Below, in pieces: positions 47,337-59,466 of a DNA stretch of 64,000 nucleotides. The stretch comes from Rhyacichthys aspro (lineage: Eukaryota > Chordata > Actinopteri > Gobiiformes > Rhyacichthyidae). The position numbers and the translations under genes are program-made. How positions within the stretch are numbered: position 1 is the stretch's first letter; each line of letters starts with the position of its first letter. The stretch spans positions 23,945,179-24,009,178 of the forward strand of contig CM072152.1 of NCBI GenBank assembly GCA_036850595.1, given 5' to 3'. The notes beneath the pieces are model-generated. The model had not been told where the DNA came from. It did not search any database and saw only the letters and a list, made by a program, of their open reading frames with translations.

Positions 47337-47698
47337 AAAAGAACTTTAGGATTGATTTTGTTCGATAATATGTCAAAGAGGACTATTACCAAATAATATC
47401 ACATTTAATTTGCTTCCTTTTGTTTTTACGTTGATAGCATGATGAAGCAGTCACCTTGATGAACTGTTCACACCCTTTCCTCAGGCAGAAGGCATGCACA
47501 AATATGTAAATATATGATGCCGTAAAAGAACATTAGGATTGATTTTGTTCAATAATTTAACAAACAGAACGGACTATTACCAAAGCATTTATCATCAACA
47601 TTTAATTTGCTTCCTTTTGTTTTTACGTTTGCATCAGACATTGATGACAGCCAGCTTCATCATGAACTGTTCACACCCCTTCCTCAGGCAGAAGGCAC
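47337..47698 (+). repeat. Tandem duplication, 187-bp spacing
   Basis: AAAAGAACNTTAGGATTGAT followed by TTTGTTC occurs at 47337 and 47524. Both copies continue with GGACTATTACCAAA, CATTTAATTTGCTTCC, TTTTGTTTTTACGTT and GAACTGTTCACACCC, then CTTTCCTCAGGCAGAAGGCA or a near match. They differ by several indels, so the duplication is not recent. The 47539-47795 frames lie in the second copy and are unrecognised. Confidence 0.9.
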
Positions 47699-49090
47699 GG
47701 TGCGTTCAAGTGCTCCCCGGGAAAAAAGTTTTACTGAGTTGAAAAATGCACATGAAGCCTGCTCGAGTTGGAAAAACAGACTGAAACTCGCCTGAGATTC
47801 TGTTATTTTCATCAATGTACAACAAATGAAACGTTTAAGATCTTTTAGTAAATCATTAAAATATATTTAATACCAACTGTTTTTCACATAAATAACCTGA
47901 TAATTTGACAGTCCAACTATTTTTTGTCAATATAGACTTATTTAGACTATATACTAAGTTATTTGTTTATGTCGGTCTGTATTTAGAGGTTTTATTATGT
48001 TTTGAATAGTCTTCCTTTTCTTGAAGCGCTGCTAATAACTGCTGCTGTGACTGGATTCACTCATTTAAACACAACATTAACACATTTTTGACTTTGCCTC
48101 CATCGTCCTTGTCGTTCTAGTTTAGAATATTCCGACTTTCTGCGTTGAAATCGTGTGAGAATTTCCGAGGAGCACCCGAATGCACCGGCAGCCTCAAAGC
48201 TAATACTTCTTCTTCTCCTCCTCACTGTCTCCTCTAAACCCTGTGACAGTTTTGTTTCATCTTTTATGTGAAAAATGACAGTAACATTCCTTGTAAACCT
48301 TGTTCTACGTGAATCCGTTCCCCGACTGCTCTGTGATCACAGTTTGTGGGTCTCCTTGCTGCATGGATTAATACAATTTGGACCATCCTAATTACTGTGA
48401 AAATCAATAAAGTGGTTGTCAGCAATAATATTCTGGCAGACCTCCACAGAGGAATCAATGTATAAACTTACTTTAAAACATGAAACAAAGAAGGATTATG
48501 TTTCTAAAGTTCATCGCTGAAGGTTGGTCAAGGTTGAGTAATAGATTTTAACCTCGTAGTTTATATAAAAATGGAAATCTACTCTGTTTGGTCACGTGTC
48601 CCACTCTCTTTGTTAGCTCTCTAGTTTTCTGTCAAAGTGAAAGACAAACTTTCTGGAATCTGGGGTGTTTTTTTTACATCCTTTTGTGTTTGGGTTGATT
48701 TGATCTTGCTCTTTTGTCTTTCTACTCTCCTATTCTCCCCTCGTCTTACTCCTTCTTCCCTCTGTCTGATTTTAAACGCTGTATGTCTGACTAATCGCCC
48801 CATTATTTCGTGATCCCGACACTTGTTGTAAGTCACCTCAGCTCCTGCTCGACTCAGATACTCCATTAGAATAAGAGGAAAAGAGCGCTTTCATCTCGAC
48901 TCCTTCCCGCCGCGTCTCCTACAAACCTCTGTATCACTGTACATTTGGGAGGAAAGTGAAGTCGTCTCTGAACTAACACCGGAGTGAAATGTGATTTGTT
49001 CAAACGGCGAGACACAGCTGCTGCAGAGAAATAAAGAAGTGGGAATAAAAGTGGGAGAAAGTGGGGCATCTGCACTGGTCTAGAGCTGAT
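47699..49090. other. Unique sequence, no gene seen
   Basis: Short frames only. A pyrimidine-rich strand at 48705-48775 (TACTCTCCTATTCTCCCC). No repeat family recognised. Confidence 0.35.
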
Positions 49091-49760
49091 TTATATCTGT
49101 TATAATCGTAGTTATTCTTACTATTTTAGAGGATACTACACTTTTGTCTGTATAAAGCCTTTATGGATTGTGTTTGCATGTTCTCAGTGTCGTAAAAGTA
49201 GTGTAAAGATGTGTAAAAAACACTTAGTTTAGTGAGATTACAGTCCAAGCTCAGTTTGGACTAGTGTTTATTCAAACTGAATCCAAGATGGCACTAGTTT
49301 TTACATCAGATTCCAACATAACCAACAATCTTGTCTTTTTGTGAGTGAAACTTCTGCCCGTCTCTCTCTAAACTCTTCTGCTTTTGACTTTTCTTTATTT
49401 TAGTCGACTGTGTTCAGTGAGGAGCGCGTGCAGAGGCGTCAGTCTGAATCTGAATTAGTGTCATTCCAGTCAGAATAACAACATTTATGACATTAATATA
49501 TATCAAATATGTACTTTAGTTTCTATGATAAAACATGGCAAATCTTCTCAGAATTTTAGTAATTACTTTATTACAAAATGCCAAGTTCATTCAGAGTCAA
49601 TCTTTGACTGTAATCTCACTAAACTAAGTGTTTTTTACACATCTTTACACTACTTTTACGACACTGAGAACATACAAACACAATCCATAAAGGCTTTATA
49701 CAGACAAAAGTGTAGTATCCTCTAAAATAGTAAGAATAACTACGATTATAACAGATATAA
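49091..49760. repeat. Long inverted repeat, 159-bp arms, 352-bp spacer
   Basis: The arm 49091-49249 and the arm 49602-49760 are reverse complements along their full length with only about two mismatches that I can see (CATGTTCTCAG against TATGTTCTCAG, and CAGTCCAAG against CAGTCAAAG). The outer tip reads TTATATCTGTTATAATCGTA. No flanking direct repeat is obvious. It is either a young foldback or MITE-type element or a recent inverted duplication. If transcribed it would form a 159-bp duplex. The 66-codon plus frame 49525-49725 lies in the spacer and right arm and is not a gene. Confidence 0.9.
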
Positions 49761-52035
49761 ATGACTCTTCATCTTCCATTAAGTAAAAAATCCCAGGTGC
49801 AATTTTCTTTTCGATATCGTGGAGTTAAATTATGTTAAGTATGGTCACTATATGAAAACTTCAATACCGAAGAGTAAAAAGTATCTCAAAGAAATATTGA
49901 TCAGTAAATATAAATCATAACTATTTAATTTTTTTATTTTATTTTTTTTATGATAAAAAATAAAAAATATATGTATAATCATAGAGTGGTAATCGAAATT
50001 CCAAAGATCTTGTGATTTGTTTTATTATTGTAAAAAATTGGAAAACTATTTCATGTGGTGTAATGAATTTCTGTTTATCAAAGTGATTTTCATCTGTTGA
50101 TCATCTGACCAGAAGTGAAGTTTTTGGGTTTGGGTTTCTGTCACACTCCATCACTTTACTGTCATTTTATTTTTGGTAAACTTCTGCATTTATTGTGTGA
50201 AATAAATAAATAATAAATAAATAAATAAATAAATAAATAAGCAATTATCGTTTTAAAGGTTTACTTCTGTCGGGCAGAGTCAATCTGTTTTACTTCAAAA
50301 AGCATCATGTAAACATAGTAAAGGTTGTGTTATTATCATTTCTTAAGGCGTCCAGAGGATATTTGATTATACATGTGGTTAAGGTCAAGGTGCTAGCTGT
50401 ATACGTCAATACAAACATCAAAACACAACATAGACGATAAAACAGTTAATACAGGATTCAGTAAGTGTTGAACAATGAATTTAAAGCATGACATTTAGTT
50501 TTTTTGTCTGCTTCATTAACAAATTAATTTAACTTCAAATAAATAAAGTTACATAATGCACCAAATACATGCTAATAATGCTAACAGCTCATTTCTGTGC
50601 ATTTTTCTCTTCACAAAATGTCAGTAAAGAGTGTATGTTGCTCTTTTTAAGTCTTAATATTTGGCCTGACATCAATATTCACTGTAAAAAAAGACTTGTT
50701 GTGCTGGTTTTCTCTATACACGCACATTGCACTTGTAATAAATGTGTTTTTGAGTGTTTTAATAACTAAGTTGGCTCAAAGAGACAGTGTGAGTGCAGAC
50801 TGGTCCTGATGTGAGTGCAGCCCAAGCATATCCATCTATTTCAGTAAAAGCGATAAGTAATAACATCAAAAGGGATTATTTGTTATCTGTGTGCAACTGT
50901 TGACAAGTATTAATGGACCCTTGGGTGTCTTTAATGTATTTTCTTTGCATATACTGTGTTTTTTTCTTTGTTTCTTTCTACAATCCATCATCAAAAAGAG
51001 ATAAAACTAATGACTCATCTATAGAAACTATTTTAACTCACTGGCACAGAACACAGCGTCTCATCTTTACTGTCTATAAATTAGCACCAACAAAAACCCG
51101 CTTCTACTTCTTTTTTTTTTATTTATCTCCGTTGATTTTCACAAAGAGAGCAGCTCGACAAAAGCAGCCACTCGCTCAAACTCGCAGACAAACGTTTCCT
51201 CGTGAACTCGTCGAATAAAACGCTGATCTAGAGTTTGTCGAATCCACGAACGGAACAGACGAGTGTTTGTCCTCTTTCTGAACCTGTTATGAAACGGAGC
51301 AGAGGTGGGCGTTAATAATCCGTTCAGCCACAAACACACAGCCCTCTGTCAGTGACTCACAGATGCTTCATTAAAACTGTACCACAACAAGACAATCGAG
51401 GCGTGAGGACGGAGATTATCCTCTTGAAAATGTCCGTGCGTCGACGATGTGAAACAAGCAGAATATAACCTGTTGTTTTGAACGACCGTCTGAATAGAAA
51501 CCTCTTGAGGCTTGAATCAAATCAAATAAAAATGGAAAAATCTATTTGAGAAATGGGTTTGTGTCCAAGGCTTTTGCTGCAGGTGGATTTTGATGTTTTT
51601 TATTAATATTACCTCTGCCACATACTCATTGTTTTGGGGGAAAAGTCCCAGATGTTCACGGTTCGTAAGTAAGTCTCTGTTGTGAAGTTTGCTCTCTTCA
51701 TTTATTCCATCCATCATCCAGAACTAAGGTTTTTTGGGGTTTCTTTTGTTACAGCAGTTTAATTCTGTGGTATCAACTTTAATCCCAACTTCAACAATAA
51801 ACAGATATAAAGTTGTTTTGAAAAGACAACAGACACACGACCTGTTGTTTTAGGTTTTGGTAATAAAAAAAGCTCTATCATTAAAGCACAATACTGCATT
51901 TAAAAAACACAGTGCATTTGGTTCCTGTTTGTGTTTTAGTCCCGAGTGAAATGGGGTCACGTTGTATTGTAATTGATGTGGATGAATACAAGATTAAAAT
52001 GAATTATGCCCAATGTTCAGTGTGTTGAGAACTCC
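49761..52035. other. Unique sequence, no gene seen
   Basis: It contains an AAAT microsatellite at 50200-50240 and a modest CpG-rich part at 51170-51340 (CCTCGTGAACTCGTCGAAT). The frames at 50913-51218 and 51139-51339 oppose each other and are unrecognised. Confidence 0.35.
50200..50240. repeat. (AAAT)n microsatellite
   Basis: About ten AAAT units with one imperfect step (AATAATAA). Confidence 0.95.
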
Positions 52036-52460
52036 TCCAAAATACTAATCCATTTGACCAAACTGAAGTTTAGAGTTTAGCGTTAGCTTAGCTGTGACTT
52101 CAGCGTCAGGACGACAATTATCTCCTCCTCGTTAAACATGACGTGATTGAATTGACAGTATTTATCTGTGTTTTACGTTGTCTCCCTTTTCTCTGTTGAT
52201 GCTTTTCTTTTTTCAGCTGTTTCTCTGTTAAAAGACATATTCAGCTGAAAATACACTTTATCTGCAGCTATTAAACTTCCTGGAACGTCATGTGACAAGT
52301 GTCGACCAATGGGAGCGCTCCTTTTTGGAGCATGTGATTGTCCAAGGTTTTCTGTTTCTGAATAGAGGTTCTCATCTATTACAATCCTAGATGGATCAGA
52401 AAGACTGTTTTTTTGCTTTTACAATAAACTATTTGAGGTTTAAACCATTTTCACAGCTAT
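52036..52460 (+). mobile_element. Young dispersed repeat, copy 3
   Basis: Starts abruptly at CAAAATACTAATCCATTTGA without the CAGACTCCACTC head seen in copies 1 and 2, then is nearly identical to copy 1 (24645-24985) through GTCGACCAATGGGAGCGCTC to CATCTATTACAATCC. It then has a deletion before TAGATGGATCAGAAAGAC. The 5' truncation and near-identity 27 kb away argue for recent transposition or gene-conversion-like exchange. Confidence 0.75.
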
Positions 52461-54519
52461 TTTCAGGTACAGTGTGATTCATTTATTGTTTTCCCTTTGA
52501 ATTTGTAAAAATGAGCCACTGAAGTGAGCACACACGCCGCTGTTGACATAAAAACAGTGAACTTTGAGGTTTCAGGCTGTCAGGACGTTCTCCCAGACCT
52601 GCCTCACGTGAGACATTTCACCTGTCAGGAGTTTACCTGGACCTGCTCTCAGAAAACAGTGAACTGTCAGTGCCTTACAGCTCTCTGAGAAACAGTGAAG
52701 TTCAGAGAAGAAAATGGGTCATGGGTTTGTTTCTAGTATTTGCCAACGCGACACACGGTTGTTTTGATGAGTCTGAGTCCCGCGGCGTCACACCGAGCGC
52801 TTTGTACTGAAGATAAACCGCATACGGGATCAGACATGTCACATTTTATGATTCAAAGTTAATCACAAAGTGTCCCAATGACACCAGCCTGATTCCACCA
52901 AAATAAATCCATGTATTTTGGGTTTTGTAATAGTTTTCTGACAAACACAGGAGGATGATAATCACTTGTAGCATTAGCTTCATATTTCCAAATCTAAACA
53001 ACAGATAAATAGAGCTTCTTTAAATCGTACAATCCCTTTTTTCACAACTAAAAGGAGAATACTCTATTAAAATGACTTTCTTCTACAATAAACACAACAA
53101 TGACTTTTAATTCTGTCCAGTTGTTGATGATAAAAGTGCATACAGACTTATTAATATAACATTTGTAGCATCGTGTCTAACCAAGGCTCCGTGATTTCAG
53201 GAATAAATGATATTAAATAAATATTATCAGCAATTTTTGAGGTTGTGCTACATCTTTTTATTGATAAACTATGTGTAAAGTATATGAGCTTCAATAGCTG
53301 CTGCTAATTTGAAATAAACATTGCTTATTGCTGCATTCTTTTACAAAATCCTTTAGCGTCCATCTTGAGTACAAATTATTTCACCATTATCCACCTGATA
53401 AATCCTCCCTCTTCATGTTGGTCCGTTCTGATTAATTGGATCAAATATGGGACAATAACGTTTTTAGAAGTTTATTTTTAACAAATTAGAGGCTTTGTAA
53501 CAGAAGAATTATTTCAAAAGCAGTAATAAAATAGTCATTCTCTCTCTTTAAATTGGGGCACGTAAACATTTATTCCTCCTTAATGTTTAAAAAGAGTTAA
53601 ACTAGTGGATACTAAATCATAAAACGGATTGCGTTGGACAGTTTTGAGATGTTGCAGTCTAATAAATCTGCTTTATCGCTCGTTTAAAGAGTAGTGACTT
53701 CATTTATTTTGATTGATTGACATTGTTTCCCAAATCTTTCCCAATCTTTCGCAGTGTTTGAAGAAAACTAAATCGGTGCCACCTCCAGCTGCAGTGAACT
53801 GTCAAAAGAAATTTCACGGGACTTTGTAATTGTTCCTCAATAAGAAAGCATTACACTAGGTCTGACAATAGACTTATTTTAGGACACAGGGCCTTATTGT
53901 TCTTAAATGCTCGTCTCTTCCTCTTTGTGTCCACCAGTCCGTCCCACAGCTTTTGTTTTCCAATCTCCAGGTTTTTTCAAAGTCTTGACAAGTAACAATC
54001 AGCGCTGAACGAGTTGGTTGTGCACAAAATGCTGAATTACACTGTACTGTGAGCAGAAGTGACAGGAAAGACCGCCTTGGATGAACCTTTGCTGCGTTTC
54101 CTGAGGCAAACGTAGGCATAATGGAAAATGAAGCAGTTGTTGAGCTAATTAATGTCAGGAGAACTGTTGGAGCGCCACAGCTGAAGGTTTGATCGACAAG
54201 ACAGAGGCAACGAGCTGAGGAAGGATTAGAAGTGAAGAGTTTGCTGAAATAATACACTTTCCCTAAATAAACAGTATAAGAAACAAGGAAAATATGTCTT
54301 TATAGGTTTATTAGTGTTATAAATTTGTGTTTTATTTCCTCAGTCTGAACAATTTGTGAATGTTTGAACTCATTTGCCTTTTTTAGGACTATGATTAAAT
54401 GATTTTTACTCTATTAGAATCAACTTAGTTCAGTTTCCATTGTTAAAAAGGTCTTTAAAGGTCTTAAAACTATCAGTACAGTACAACACTCTGAAACCGA
54501 GAGGGTAATTAAAGCTGCA
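52461..54519. other. Unique sequence, no gene seen
   Basis: The 127-codon minus frame 53874-54257 is among the longer non-repeat frames, but its product (Ser/Leu/Thr-rich, no domain I recognise) and surroundings do not support a gene. Confidence 0.35.
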
Positions 54520-54800
54520 GTACCTGATTTTGTCCCGGTCTCAGCCCCAAAGACAGTGCAGTAACCTTTTCTGCTTTTTGTATTTTAAAAAAGGTAGAAC
54601 TTGACCGATTTTTCCACCACAAAATACTAATACGTTACATTAAATCAGAGTTTAGCGCTTGCGTCTTCAGAGTCTGAGGTCACTTGAATCGTGTTTGGAA
54701 AAAGCTACGGTCGCTAACTCACTTTTTTGCAGTTATGTTGTGTTTTCCTTCTAAAGCAGCTTCTATAGAAATGTTCTTCAAATATATTCTTCTCTTTAGA
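54520..54800 (+). mobile_element. Diverged copy of the dispersed repeat (5' part)
   Basis: ATTAAAGCTGCAGTACCTGA, CGGTCTCAGCCCC, GCAGTAACCTTTTCTGCTTT and CCACCACAAAATACTAATAC align in order with the head of the 57.4-kb copy. The CCAATGGGAGCG block is missing, and after about 54670 similarity fades. Confidence 0.5.
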
Positions 54801-57383
54801 GTCCACATATTGACGAATTAGTTACAAAATGATTGGTGGGGATTATTTTAAAGCAATACAATTAACTGGACATTAAGGTTACATCCAGCCTTTCTACCTC
54901 TGAGCTCAAATAAATGAAACTGTTGAAAATGCAGCTTCTAAAACCCAGTGTTGAAGGCAACCCTGACTCCTGCTGTGGTGGAGTTAAACTTCACTTTTAA
55001 TTCTCTGCAGAAGTAGAAAGGAAACAACTGGTTTTGAGGAGTTGGGAACCGCTGACGAAGCCGGATCGTGAATGGGGTCTATTTCAGTCTGTGTGTGTCT
55101 CCTGCAGAGTCTATAATACTTTGAAAGTACTTTCACAGTGAGCTGAGGATGGTTTTTACCGCTCAGGATGTCTGTCTGCCGCTGACCTGGTTTCCAACGT
55201 CGTTCACTTTAGCTCAGACTCCTGTCGAGGTGTGAGAGCCTATCGGGCCACTGCTGAGAGCTGCTGCAGTAAACACACACTCAAACCCCTGCATTAACTT
55301 CATGTGCACACCTGCCGTTGGGCCCTGGTGTAATCATGAATCATCTGTTTGTGAATAATGTTGGGTAAAAGACCAGTTTCTAAAGGATGGAGGAAGACAA
55401 AAGAGCTCTGGGACCGTTCCTCACACGATGTTAGTGAAGCTCCACATCTGGAAAAAAAAACAATCTGCAAAAACACTGAGCCTGGTTCTATATTTTCCTC
55501 CAGGTTTGTTCGGTGTGAGCTTTTATCCATCGACCTGTGTCAGGAACAAGAGCAGACTGGGACTAGTGCTGTGTTATATTAATAGAGGCTAATTTCTGTA
55601 ATGTATGCATGATTCAGACGCCACATAACGTCTTTGTACAATGATTCAACTGCTGATTACCATAAATCTGTGCAGCAAGCGTGCCGTATACATACTGTTC
55701 ATGCTATACTTAAAGCAGAAGTAGAGTTGTTTGAATTGTTTCCTAAAAGCCTTCGTAAAGACAAACCAAAGGAAGCAGAGCCCTATTGTATCTCTGCTGC
55801 AAAGACACTTTAATTCTGACTCTTCTTTTAGCTGTAGTTCAGTTGTTTCCTGTTAAACGAATAAACAATAACAGGAACTATTCATTCATTTTCTGTGAGA
55901 GAGGAGGGCTTTTTACTGTTTACTAGTGATGAGAATTGTATCAGGAAACACAAACTTTACATCAGTGAAAGGTTTGCAGTAGCCTCTGAAACGACAGTCG
56001 GTAAAATCGAGTGAATTGAGTTGAAATGCTGCACAAAAACAGACATCAGGTCACCTTCACATAAGATCACAGACGAAACACAACACGACAAGCATCAGCG
56101 ACGAATAAATACGAGTAAATCCAGACATTTTTAGGTTCTCTGTACCGTTTAGCTTTTACAGAAATGTCAACTCGAGTGCATTTGAGCAGATTAAACAAAC
56201 CTGACTCTAACAGTTTTAACTAAATGGCACTGGTTCTAGTTGGGTTACACCATCCTCTGCATAAAGAGGAGTATTATTCAGTTATTGCTGCTTGTTGGAT
56301 CCATAAATATGACATTTATATTTAAATTTCCTTAGCCCTGTGTCTTGTTTTTATGATACATCCATAGATTGTACCCACTGCCTGCCAATCATTCTCAGAT
56401 AGATTATTCCTGACACATTTTGATCAATACATCCAAAGGCAATATCAACTCTGGCTTCAGACTGCAAAGGATTTCAATATTCTTTTATGATGTAGCCTTT
56501 AATCTCCTGTCAGATATCTACCCTTTAAGGTGTCACTTTGAAATAAAAGAGGAAAAAAAAAAGTCTTCGGGGATAAAACGCGGTGGGCAGTGATTAAAAA
56601 GCACGAACCCCGGGGTGGGTTTTCATTCCAGTTGTATCAGACAGTTCCCCTCTTCAGCTGCAGCCCCTCGGTGTCATTTATAATGGGAGAGCTAAGCAGA
56701 AGTGTCCACAATGTGCCGTCCTGTCTACCTGCTCAAAGTGTGTGTCTGAGCAATGATGATGAGCTTATTATGGAGCAGCACGGACCTGAGATTAAAGAGC
56801 CCGACGAGGACGGGAGGAGAAGAAAAGACAGACAGAAAAGACATTTATATATAAAAGCAAAAGGAGACAAGAGGTCATTGAGTCGGGAAAGCAGTCTCCG
56901 GAATCTAATCTAGAGAACTTTCCTGCAAACCCGGAAAATCAGTGTTTTAAAGAGAACGTATGAAGGTTGTTGCAGTGATATCAAGTTGTTTTGGAGCAAT
57001 CTTAGAGTAAAAATAGAGCAAAAAGTGCTTATGAATTAGCATTAATTTCAACATTTTGATTTTAAGAGGTAACAAAGTGTAGTAATGACAACAGCTGCAG
57101 TTTTGGAGACTGGCTTCAATATGATTATGTGCATTTTGTAGTGAAAAGCTTCAAACGCATGAATATGTTAAATATTATTGTTAATTTTACAACAAGATGT
57201 AGTTAAGGAAGAAAAAAATAAACTAAATGAGGATGAATGAGAATCCACGAAGACATACTTTTGCGAACACACGACTTTTATGGTTAGTTTAAACTGAATG
57301 AGATCATATTGGGGTTTAGGAACAATGTAGAGATTTTGATTGTTTAATGTTGAAAAAATTAGCAAAATGTGCAGTCATCTTAA
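54801..57383. other. Unique sequence; open frame at 56590-56913
   Basis: The plus frame 56590-56913 (107 codons) ends in a charged, disordered-looking part (for example EQHGPEIKEPDEDGRRRKDR) and has no recognised domain, splice donor or neighbour. The underlying DNA from 56560 to 56910 differs in texture from its flanks and could as well be a conserved non-coding element. Confidence 0.3.
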
Positions 57384-57860
57384 AGCTCCAGAATCTGTCT
57401 CAGACTCCACTCTCATCCAACAGCAGCAGTAACCTTTCCTGTTTCTTTTATTTTTTTAAAAATGGTAAAACTGGGCATTTTTTTTCACCACAAAATACTA
57501 ATACATGACATCAAAGTTTAGATCTTACCTGAAACTTTTATCTTTGTCGAAGCATTGCCAGCATTTACATTTTGAGCTGTTTCTCTGTAAAATAAGACAT
57601 ATTTCCAACAGAATAACCCATTTCCTTGGTTTATTTCCTTGTTCCTTCGTTGTTGACATCAGTGTCGACCAATGGGAGCGCTCCTTTTTACCTGAAGTGA
57701 GCTGTGATTGGACAAAATCCTGCTGTGGACTGATCATTCTCATCTATTAAAATCCTTAATTATAAAGACTAGATCACGTCTTAAGGTCTCATTTTTCCAA
57801 TAAGCTTTAGTTTGATTTAATTGTCAAACTAAATAAAACAGTAAAAAAATCATGTCATGG
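57384..57860 (+). mobile_element. Older, nearly full-length copy of the dispersed repeat
   Basis: From TTAAAGCTCCAGAATCTG and CAGACTCCACTCTC through CACCACAAAATACTAATACA, GAGCTGTTTCTCTGTAAAAT and GTCGACCAATGGGAGCGCTC to GACTAGATCACGTCTTAAGG and ACAGTAAAAAAATCATG. It is the best guide to the repeat's full extent (about 475 bp). The tail from CTGATCATTCTCATC onward is what survives at 19 kb. Confidence 0.65.
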
Positions 57861-58589
57861 GCTTTTAATGAATTAATTAATTCTATTTTCAGTCTTTTAA
57901 GCCCCTTCAACATAACGTTTATAAAGTCTAAATGTAACCACCTACTTCCAGTAAATCAGAAAAGACTAAGCTTTAAACAATAAAATGTCCTTAATCCCTC
58001 CAGCCTTTATTCCATTTATTTATTTCTCGTAACTGTGGACACTGCTCTTTTTTTAAATGTTCGATACAAGCTTAAATAAACTGTAATGTAATGAAAGAAA
58101 AACAGCAATCAGAAGCAATAAGAAGGGTTTATGTGGAGGAGGGAGACAGAGATTGATCGAAGGAGTTGCTGTTGTGGAAAGAGTATCTGGCTCAAGTGTG
58201 TGTGTGTGTGTGTGTGTGTTCTCTCACAAAATGAAAGGTGTGTGTTTCCATGAGATAATGAAGCACAGGGCTGCAGTCAGACTCAAACTAGCTCCACACT
58301 GGCTCTCCTTTTTCACATATATTGCTGTATTCTGTTGCAGATTTCTCCCAGGGAGCCACCAGCTGAGTTTTGAAGCTCGTGTGCAGAGGGAGGTTTGGGT
58401 GGGAGATGACGACAGGGGGCTGTGGGTGAGAGAGAAACGCAGGCAGGGGAGGGTTAAAGATGGGGGTGTGAACACGTTTCCTCTGCTGCCAGTGTTTCCC
58501 TGCTCTCGCTGCTGGATTCTCCGCAAGCGACGGCTCAGCAGCGAACGTCAGAGAGAGGGGAACGGGATTAAAACTGTTTAAACAACCCG
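57861..58589. other. Sequence upstream of the candidate exon region
   Basis: It includes a (TG)n run at 58196-58219 and an acceptor-like pyrimidine stretch TATTCTGTTGCAG ending at 58340, followed by purine-rich DNA. The 142-codon plus frame 58153-58581 runs through the TG repeat and is opposed by two long minus frames, so it is not accepted as coding. Confidence 0.3.
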
Positions 58590-59430
58590 TGCCGAAGAAG
58601 GAAGGGGAGGTTTTCGAGCCCGAGTGTGCAATACAGGACGAGAAAAGTGGCAAAAGTTATCATCGAGAGGCGTGGAAACGTGGTGGTGGTGGTGGTGTGT
58701 AAACCTGCTCTCGAAGCTGGATTAGCTGAGAGTCGAGGCAAAGGTACGAACGCCAGAAAGGGAATACAAGAGTTGAAATGATCTGTATTGAAGGAAGAAG
58801 AGGAGATGTGGCAAGTGGCAAAAACTCAATCATAACCGGATTCTCAACGAGCAAAAGATAAGGGACGAGAGGAAAAGAGGGCAAAGCTGAAAATAGTGAA
58901 AAGGACTTGAAGATTGAAGGAGGAAAAGCTGACAGATCAAATCTATTTGGACAGTTTTGAGCTCTTCTTGCAGCTGGACAAGAAAAGGCTAACAACAGAG
59001 AGTGAAATCAGAATAGAAACTGTAAATATTGTAGAAAAAAGTGGACATTTTCAAACAAGAGTGGTAAAAGTTAACATCGAAAGCAAGACAAAGCTAAGAA
59101 ATGGACAACAGAAAAAAGAAAAGGGACTAAAGAAGTGTTAGAAATCAATATTAAGGAAAACAGAGGGCGTTTTCAAACCAAAGTGTGAAATAAAAAACCT
59201 CAAAAGTGGTAAAATATATCATTGAGAGAGTGGAAAGTAATGCGCTGCTAAGTAAAGACTTGACAAAGCCAGCGGAAACCTGTCGTCGCTGCAGGATTTT
59301 GAGCAGGAACAAGCAAAAGAAAAGGAAAAAGTGTAAATAAAACAGTGCAAAGAATCAATACTGAAGAAGAAGGTGGACATTTGGATCCAGGGCGTGGAAT
59401 ATAGAGCCTTAAAAGTGGTAAAAGTTGGTG
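58590..59430 (+). repeat. Purine-rich diverged internal repeats, possible 5' untranslated region
   Basis: A block with AAAAGTGGYAAAAGTT then ATCATCGAGAG recurs in decayed form near 58643, 58811, 59057, 59202 and 59411. Before several of these stands GGACATTTTCAAACCAAAGT or a variant (58608, 59043, 59164, 59371). Spacing varies between about 145 and 246 bp. The plus strand is strongly A/G-rich. This looks like an old tandem expansion of a ~170-200-bp unit leading up to the candidate coding exon, perhaps part of a long leader, but transcription is not shown. Confidence 0.5.
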
Positions 59431-59466
59431 TGGTCGGATAGAGACTGGTCGCCGTTTAACTTCAGG

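Noticed and set aside
53874..54257. 127-codon minus-strand frame
   Set aside because: No recognisable domain, no splice or promoter context, composition like the complement of AT-rich unique DNA.
58153..58581. 142-codon plus-strand frame
   Set aside because: Reads through a TG microsatellite (VCVCVCV) and is opposed by minus frames of 100 and 121 codons; not credible as a gene.
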